Source: Nematocida parisii ERTm1 (taxonomy: Eukaryota; Microsporidia). Taken from it: a DNA stretch of 64,000 nt. The notes beneath the pieces are model-generated. The model did no database searches. It worked only from the letters and a program-made list of their open reading frames with translations, and was not told where the DNA came from. This document shows positions 61,634 to 64,000 of this stretch, one piece after another. The stretch spans positions 101,275 to 165,274 of the forward strand of contig NW_013524652.1 of NCBI RefSeq assembly GCF_000250985.1, in the 5' to 3' direction. The number at the start of each line of letters is the position of its first letter. Within the stretch, counting starts at the first letter, position 1. Position numbers and translations under genes: made by a program.

Positions 61634-64000
61634 ATGTACTTTAGATACTGTATAGTGTTATTATACATAACAAATATAAAAGCAAGAATGGTATGGGAAG
61701 AAGTAAAAGAATTTAAAGGAATTGCTGTTGGATCATATAAAGGTGTGGATAGAATGGTATCTCCACAGAGCTCTTTGCATCCTACAAACTTATATATCAA
61801 TAGTAAACGTGGTGAAATATATAACATACGCACATTTGGCCATCAAATAGGCACACAATATAAAATGGAAGTTACAGCTAGTGAATCTGGTGATAATGTC
61901 TATAAATGCAGTAAAACAACTGGTAAGAATGACATTCGTGATTTAGACAATAAGCAACTCTTCTTTCCAAAAATATATTTGAATTTTTATAGGTGTTTAA
62001 TTGACATGTTTCCTACAGTGGATGGAAGAGCAACAATTTATTCAGAAGAAAAATATTCATTTTTAGCTTTTCTTAATAATATTCCAGAGAAAAAAGACAG
62101 GCTGAGACTGCTTGCTTCTTTGTTTTTACTTTCTAATGGGATAAATATTTCTTTAGAAATAAAAACAAATAAAGATAAATCGTGTGGTGCTTGTTCTTAA
62201 AACATCTGAATATAGCACTAAGAATTACTTTAGTACCGAATTGAAGCTAGGAAAAAAAATTTACGTGGCCAAAATGGATGAAAATGAACCATACTTGCTA
62301 GATTATAAACCTTATTACACGCAAACTAAAAATATAGTTGATTTCTATAAAGAAGCTAAATATAATGAATTAGAAAATATATTCGATCCTACTACTGATT
62401 TCAATACTAAATATGCTGTACGTATGGCTAAATTACTTATACAAACATATATAGTTGAGTATCTATCTACTAAAGAAGATATGGAAGAATATCTTATAGA
62501 AACATTTAATATACTAAAAGATCATGTTGAAGCAATAGAAAACCAAAGAAATTTAAATCTTGCATACATGATCGCTATAGATGCTTTTAAAGATATATTC
62601 TGTCCTATGGATAAAGAATTTTTAGATATAGAAGCAGAAAAAATTGAAAATATAGAAAGTGCTAATAATTATGTGAGTAAATATGTGTTTATTCCCTTTC
62701 ATAGAGAACTATCCATGCCAGATATTTTACGTACTTGCTACAAAAATAATGAATTGTCCCTAACTGGCATGGCTTCTAGTTCTAGGAATACATCCAACCC
62801 ATCCATGCATTTCTCTCCTACTAACCTAGAATATCTTTCTGGTTTAGAAAAGCTTACTATTGGGACAGAAACTAGCATACTTACTCTACTTTGCTGTTGC
62901 TTCTATAACAGCACAGATATGGAGTACACTCTTAAAAAAATTGAAAATTCTCCCGTAGAATTAAAGCAGTTCTTTACTAAGTACAGAGACCTATTTGACA
63001 CAGAAGATTTAAGTGTTCACTATGACTGGTATAAATTGTTTAATACTTTGACACATAAGAATTCGTCAAATTCTAGCCTTAAACCCCAGTATTGTAATGG
63101 AGGCTTGCTAAGCATGCTTTCTATTATTTTAGACATAACTAATATGTTTGAAGTCATAAAGGAAGAACTAAATGAGCATATTAAAAAAGTAAGAGAAGAA
63201 AAAAACTTAAGCTCAAAACTGACGGCGGATACTAATAATTTAGTTAATAAAATATTGGCCTTGCTTTCATTCAATAAAAAAATGGAAGTATCGGCAGACA
63301 CAGATCTTAGAATAGGCACACTTAAAAACCATGAATCTGATATATTTGGGAAATTGCATATAAGCATCTCCACTACTTCTTCAATTGTGAGAAAATTAAC
63401 TATCAATTTTAATTTTGATAAAACAACTGCTGAATATGTGGGTATGCATATATCTAAAGAAGATCCTGTGACAAACAAGTGTGTTAATTCTATATCTAAT
63501 TCAGAATTGGATTTCAATTTTTATCCTACTGTCAACTCTTCAAATGAAAGTCTAAATTACATTATATACAAAATAGATAGATTAAAAGCGATATATAAAG
63601 AGGAAGGGTCATGCCATATTACATTTTTTAATTCTAATCTATGTAGGCATAAAGAATTAGATCTAAATCATCTATTTTCATTCGGAAGAATTATATATAC
63701 ATCCGATAAAAAGCAGATAGTAAATTGTATCTCGTCATTTGATTATAATAATAGTGATAGAAATAACTATTTCATTGGTAAAAATGTTATTATTAATATT
63801 GTAGGAAGTATGATAAATTTCAAAACAAGCGCAATAGATAAAGTATTTTGTGCTATTACTTCTGATTGGGGGATTGACTGCTTTAATGATGATATAATAA
63901 TGGATGAAAAAGTTTATTCGAAATTAAAGCCTGCTACTAGATTTGTGATGCCAAAATTAGATTGAGATGATAATTTAGATAAAGAAGCAGATGATGATTC
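61634..64000 (+). pseudogene. Second member of the large secreted family, frame-broken, runs off window
   Basis: The gene starts with a signal peptide (MYFRYCIVLLYITNIKA) and follows the order of the 1030-residue protein at 24.7 kb: MFPTVDGRATIYS, LRLLASLFLLSNGINISLEI, and so on. The first frame ends at 62200. The protein continues in another frame, from about 62166 to a TGA at 63963-63965, with a single-base surplus around 62160-62180. After that TGA the same frame reads on as DDNLDKEADDD to the window edge, where the intact relative has SRDNESTAMD. So one frame change and one in-frame stop are visible over ~790 codons. Promoter and most codons look sound, so decay is recent, or the calls are sequence errors. 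Its 3' end lies beyond the window. Confidence 0.7.

Overview
The window is eukaryotic, very gene-dense and A+T-rich, and reads as a microsporidian genome. I see no introns. Conserved proteins are short versions of their families, neighbouring genes often start or end within 12-120 bp of each other, and tRNA genes sit directly beside protein genes. Between the conserved genes are lineage-specific genes for secreted, low-complexity or Cys-rich proteins, and members of a large secreted gene family. The style of that family resembles the large families of Nematocida; this genus-level guess is an inference from memory, not a search result.

Layout. 1-9.8 kb: PTPA (cut by the window edge), a VIP1/PPIP5K inositol-pyrophosphate synthase, exocyst Sec6, an Svp26/TEX261 ER-Golgi membrane protein, a small unknown ORF and a PH-domain protein. 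10-16 kb: a large secreted or membrane protein split by a frame change at an A9 run, an unknown gene, and a DEAH helicase close to Dhr1/DHX37. 16-19 kb and 35-38 kb: an inverted duplication carrying tiny Cys-rich secreted proteins that share promoter and 3' cassettes, set in blocks of TGTGTAATAAGT-like A+T satellite. 19-23 kb: GPI10/PIG-B, a repeat-rich FHA-like protein and tRNA-Lys. 23.5-28.9 kb: a 1030-residue secreted family protein bracketed by a ~100 bp inverted repeat, plus a decayed relic of the same family. 29-35 kb: a syntaxin, a protein kinase, a 52-residue membrane protein, Rrp36, secreted proteins, a minimal tRNA-splicing endonuclease subunit and an assembly gap. 37.9-48.2 kb: tRNA-Asn, Rrn7/TAF1B, HIRA, Rrp5 (in two overlapping frames) and Rpb3. 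48-56 kb: secreted or membrane proteins, adenylate kinase, tRNA-Leu, a Csm1/Pcs1-like protein, TFIIA large subunit and a stand-alone Yvh1 zinc domain. 56-60.3 kb: GPI12/PIG-L, delta-COP, uS19, uL24 and CstF64/Rna15. 60.3-64 kb: a long gene-free stretch, then a broken second member of the large secreted family that runs off the window.

Functionally the conserved genes fall into three groups: ribosome synthesis and RNA (Rrp5, Rrp36, Dhr1-like, Yvh1 domain, Rrn7, uS19, uL24, Sen2/34-like, CstF64), transcription and chromatin (Rpb3, TFIIA, HIRA, Csm1-like), and secretion or surface assembly (Sec6, Svp26, delta-COP, syntaxin, GPI10, GPI12). The last group fits an organism that exports and surface-anchors many proteins, which make up most of the non-conserved genes here.

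Three cross-cutting signals stand out. (1) At least four otherwise sound genes change frame at or near A-runs: 10.44, 29.26, 45.96 and 57.96 kb. (2) Many genes have a TATAAATA box only 21-30 bp before the ATG. (3) A two-copy element, TCGGGTTAT repeated at 10 bp period, recurs in intergenic DNA, mostly at gene 3' ends.
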